Shown piece after piece: positions 6,225 through 8,302 of a stretch of DNA of 8,302 nucleotides. The translations under genes and the position numbers were made by a program. Under the pieces are notes generated by a model. The model made no database searches. It was given only the letters and a program-made list of their open reading frames with translations, and was not told the origin of the DNA. Position 1 is the first letter of the stretch, and every line of letters starts with the position of its first letter. This DNA comes from Mariniphaga sp. (GTDB lineage: Bacteria; Bacteroidota; Bacteroidia; Bacteroidales; Prolixibacteraceae), in the NCBI GenBank assembly GCA_013203525.1, contig JABMQB010000819.1:1-8302 (forward strand), in the 5' to 3' direction.

Positions 6225-6232
6225 CAAATATA
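6225..6232 (-). promoter_or_regulatory. Possible -7 box for the amidotransferase/GNAT pair
   Basis: The minus strand reads TATATTTG, an exact TAnnTTTG match, 21 bp upstream of the ATG at 6203. That would give a leader of about 15 nt. No clear TTTG is found at the -33 position. Its location argues for the ATG rather than the upstream TTG as start of translation. Confidence 0.38.
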
Positions 6233-6270
6233 AATAAACATATGATGGTTGATATTAATTAAGGTGATTT

Positions 6271-6302
6271 TTCGTTTAAGAATGATATAGTTTTTAAATT
6301 TG
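6271..6302 (+). promoter_or_regulatory. Likely Bacteroidota-type promoter for the helical-repeat/GH16-like gene
   Basis: TTCG (6271-6274), three of four matches to the -33 TTTG, is followed after 20 bp by TAAATTTG (6295-6302), an exact match to TAnnTTTG. Transcription should begin near 6309 and reach the ATG at 6337 after about 28 nt of A-rich leader without a Shine-Dalgarno site. It lies back to back with the minus-strand box at 6225-6232. Confidence 0.45.
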
Positions 6303-6336
6303 ATGTAATTTGAAACCATTCATATAAAAAAAACAG

Positions 6337-8160
6337 ATGTCGTTTAAACTTTATATGCTGCAAACCCTTGGCAAAATTAAGCCAACCGAAAAAATTGAGG
6401 CTGAACGTCAATCACTCCTGACAGATTATCTTGAATTTATCAAAGTTGAAAAATCAGAAGAATTGAAAGATTTTTTGGAATTGGAAGATTATGTAAATTC
6501 CAGTGCGTTTAGTGAAAAGAAAAAGGAGATTGAAGTCCGAGTATTTAAGGGAAGCACAGAATTTAACCAGTTAAATGAGTTTTTGAAACTTTCGAAGGCA
6601 AAACATATTAAAAACTTTTTTATTGCTGAAAAATCGGATTCACTCAAACGATTTGAAAATTTTAAAAATTCAGAAAAACTCGCTGATTATTATAAGCTGA
6701 AAGATTATATTGATGATGGAGAGCATCAGAAAGAAAAGACGGAACTGAAAAAACAAGTTTTTAGAGGTTCTGTCGAAGGCAATCATTTTTTGGAATATAA
6801 AAAACTGGAAAAATCAAAAGCTTTAAAGGCATATCTTGAATTAGAAGGCTCATCGATTTTAAAAGATCACGAAGCTTTTACAAATTCTAAAAAACTTAAA
6901 AGATTTATAACTCTTAAGGATTCGAATGGTAAATCTAAAGAAGAAATAAAAGAACTTAAATCGTTAAAAAATGATTCGCAAATAAAAAAATATTTTCGTT
7001 TTGAGAAATCACAAAAATTAAAATACTTTCACGAAATTGGCGGTAGCCATACACTTGTCCGTTACATTGAATTGAAAGGGATGATAAATTCGGAAGAATT
7101 TAAGACAAAACGGGCGTGGCTCGAAGACAAACGGAAATATGAAAAAAGTGAGGCTCATAAAAAATATACCCGTTATAAACAATTAGCCAGCGATGGTGAT
7201 GTGAAATTTTTTCTTTTATACGAAAAGTCAAAAATTTATAAAAATTACCTTGATGTAAAAGATTCATTTGATTTAAAAAGGTATAATGAATTGAAGGAAC
7301 TGACTGAGTCGGGAGAATTCCTGAAACGTAAAGTATATCTTGAAGACACAAAAAAATGGGAGAAAACAGAGGAATTTGCAAAACAGCAAAAGTGCTTCGA
7401 AATGAAAAAATTGCCACATTTATTGCGGTATTTCAAGTACAAAGGTGGAAATGCATTTGATTTCTTTTATAAGTGGGAAACAGTTTTTGAAGATGGATTT
7501 GATTCGGGTTTGGATAAAGAAAAATGGTCGACAAGAAGTTATTGGGCTCATAAATTGGTTAATGAAAACTTTTCACAGCCTGGTGATTTACAATGTTATA
7601 CCGATGGAAATAATGTAATTACCGGAAAAAAGGGATGTTTGCTTCAGGTTCGAAAAGAGAGAGCACAGGGGAAATACTGGAATCCGGCTGCAGGTTTTAC
7701 ACCCGAAGAGTTTCAATATACATCAGGGCAGCTATGTTCTGGCAATAGTTTTTGGTTTGAGGATGGTATAATTGAAGCGAAAGTCAAATTCAACCCTGTA
7801 AAGGAAATTGCCAGTATGTTTCATTTGTTGGGGGAAAAAGCATCGCCTCAGTTAAATATTGTTGAAATGGGGACTAAAAACAGATTGGGAGTCTTGCAAA
7901 ATAATAATGGCAAAATTGATTTCGAAGGTGTATCAATCGGGAACTTAAAGAAAGGGAAATATTACATTTTTAGCATTGAAAAAACGGCAAGCCATATTAT
8001 ATGGAAAATTAATGAGCAAGTTCTGTTTGAGATACCGGTTGGAAGTATTGAATTTCCACTGCATTTAAATTTAGCAAGTTTGGTGGTTAATGAAGTATCT
8101 GCTTCAAAATTACCGGCTGGTTTTGAAATTGCCTGGGTAAAATGTTATCGGAGAAAATAA
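6337..8160 (+). CDS. Helical-repeat protein with degenerate GH16-like C-terminal domain
   Basis: A 607-residue protein in two parts. Residues 1-38 form a distinct N-terminal segment. Residues 39-381 are lysine/glutamate-rich helical repeats: five units of about 72 residues (39-110, 111-182, 183-235 shortened, 236-308, 309-381) built on an 11-residue motif like SxxLKxYxxLK. Residues 382-607 resemble a GH16/concanavalin A-like beta-sandwich: FEDGFDSGLDKEKW at its start, a GDLQCYTDGNNV block, FWFEDGIIEAKVKF, and a C-terminal LNLASL...FEIAWVKCYR. The GH16 catalytic motif ExDxxE appears as QLNIVE (505-510), losing the nucleophile and the assisting Asp and keeping only the acid/base Glu, so sugar or protein binding is more likely than hydrolysis. 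No signal peptide, lipobox, membrane segment or sorting tail is visible. Residues 1-381 match no family I can name. The start ATG follows a fitting promoter; no earlier in-frame start was noted. Confidence 0.88.
   Translation: MSFKLYMLQTLGKIKPTEKIEAERQSLLTDYLEFIKVEKSEELKDFLELEDYVNSSAFSEKKKEIEVRVFKGSTEFNQLNEFLKLSKAKHIKNFFIAEKSDSLKRFENFKNSEKLADYYKLKDYIDDGEHQKEKTELKKQVFRGSVEGNHFLEYKKLEKSKALKAYLELEGSSILKDHEAFTNSKKLKRFITLKDSNGKSKEEIKELKSLKNDSQIKKYFRFEKSQKLKYFHEIGGSHTLVRYIELKGMINSEEFKTKRAWLEDKRKYEKSEAHKKYTRYKQLASDGDVKFFLLYEKSKIYKNYLDVKDSFDLKRYNELKELTESGEFLKRKVYLEDTKKWEKTEEFAKQQKCFEMKKLPHLLRYFKYKGGNAFDFFYKWETVFEDGFDSGLDKEKWSTRSYWAHKLVNENFSQPGDLQCYTDGNNVITGKKGCLLQVRKERAQGKYWNPAAGFTPEEFQYTSGQLCSGNSFWFEDGIIEAKVKFNPVKEIASMFHLLGEKASPQLNIVEMGTKNRLGVLQNNNGKIDFEGVSIGNLKKGKYYIFSIEKTASHIIWKINEQVLFEIPVGSIEFPLHLNLASLVVNEVSASKLPAGFEIAWVKCYRRK
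6451..7479 (+). repeat. Five coding repeats of about 216 bp (72 residues)
   Basis: The encoded units align over a roughly 61-residue core plus an 11-residue tail. Units 1 and 2 align without gaps over all 72 residues. Unit 3 lacks about 19 residues in the middle, and units 4 and 5 are 73 residues. Tails are SDSLKRFENFK, SSILKDHEAFT, SQKLKYFHEIG, SKIYKNYLDVK and GNAFDFFYKWE. DNA similarity between units is low, so the duplications are old and held by protein structure. The 11-residue spacing fits three helical turns, as in hendecad coiled coils or helical bundles. Confidence 0.75.
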
Positions 8161-8241
8161 TTGCTTCTTTTATGTAATTCATAAATGGTTATACCTTTTG
8201 AATTGCTGTGTTTTGATCATTATTAATTAATGGAATAATGG

Positions 8242-8264
8242 AATTGATTTTTGTATCAATTTTT
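8242..8264 (+). terminator. Weak AT-rich hairpin followed by T-run
   Basis: AATTGAT (8242-8248) and ATCAATT (8255-8261) form a 7-bp stem with a TTTTGT loop, running into five T (8260-8264). It is 82 bp past the stop codon of the GH16-like gene. The stem has only one G-C pair per arm, so termination would be inefficient. Confidence 0.3.
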
Positions 8265-8302
8265 AGAATATATCTTCCACCCATTTTTCCAGTATTCCAA
8301 CA
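8263..8302 (-). CDS. Possible end of a minus-strand gene running off the window
   Basis: On the minus strand from the right edge, one frame reads VGILEKWVEDIF and stops at TAA (8263-8265), close to where composition turns more AT-rich and a hairpin begins. A second frame stays open further, 37 codons to a TAA at 8189-8191, but its distal part is low-complexity and overlaps the hairpin. Only 12 or 37 codons are available, so identity cannot be judged. The gene, if real, converges on the GH16-like gene. Confidence 0.25.
   Translation of the reverse strand, partial: VGILEKWVEDIF

Noticed and set aside
6204..6227. TTG start that adds eight residues to the amidotransferase-like protein
   Set aside because: It overlaps a TATATTTG promoter box, and the ATG at 6203 begins directly with a standard MKK signal peptide.
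7100..7442. Two minus-strand open frames opposite the helical repeats
   Set aside because: The plus-strand frame shows ordered repeats through this region; the antisense products have only the composition expected from complementing Lys/Glu codons.
8189..8302. 37-codon open minus-strand frame as a gene end
   Set aside because: Most of it is low-complexity AT-rich sequence overlapping a hairpin; the shorter frame ending at 8263 fits the composition change better, though neither is firm.

Overview
The window looks like a chromosomal segment from a member of the Bacteroidota, probably Bacteroidales/Marinilabiliales-like. This is inferred from AT-rich intergenic DNA, A-rich leaders without Shine-Dalgarno sites, promoter-like TAnnTTTG boxes, several Bacteroidota-style GC-rich palindromic repeats, and the protein types. 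No rRNA, tRNA, CRISPR array or transposase gene was seen.

Layout, left to right. Positions 1-290 hold no gene. They carry a densely palindromic element (about 7-86), two further inverted repeats (88-127 and 129-156) and the first copy of a 46-bp direct repeat with an exact 9-bp internal period (221-266). A minus-strand gene for a small eight-cysteine protein of unknown function follows (291-773), with the second direct-repeat copy just upstream of it (794-839). Next is a one-protein restriction-modification enzyme on the minus strand (1070-4300): PD-(D/E)XK nuclease, helical connector, N6-adenine methyltransferase, target recognition and type ISP-like C-terminal region. It lies between two 64-bp palindromic elements in inverted orientation (895-958 and 4479-4542, 61/64 identical). 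Its recognition region is far more AT-rich than the rest of the gene, and a third, smaller palindromic element appears to lie inside the coding sequence.

Two minus-strand genes come next and are probably co-transcribed: an exported class I glutamine amidotransferase / peptidase C26-like hydrolase (5100-6203) and a GNAT acetyltransferase (4595-5056). The GNAT reading frame is intact for about 153 residues, but it has ATA where ATG is expected. A 133-bp divergent promoter region (6204-6336) separates them from a plus-strand gene (6337-8160). That gene encodes a 607-residue protein with five long, charged helical repeat units built on an 11-residue motif, followed by a GH16-like beta-sandwich in which the catalytic motif is degenerate (QLNIVE in place of ExDxxE). 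The last 40 bases may hold the end of another minus-strand gene.

No single pathway joins these genes. The most unusual items are the helical-repeat/GH16-like protein without a secretion signal, the restriction enzyme gene bracketed and invaded by palindromic elements, and the GNAT gene with a lost or non-canonical start.
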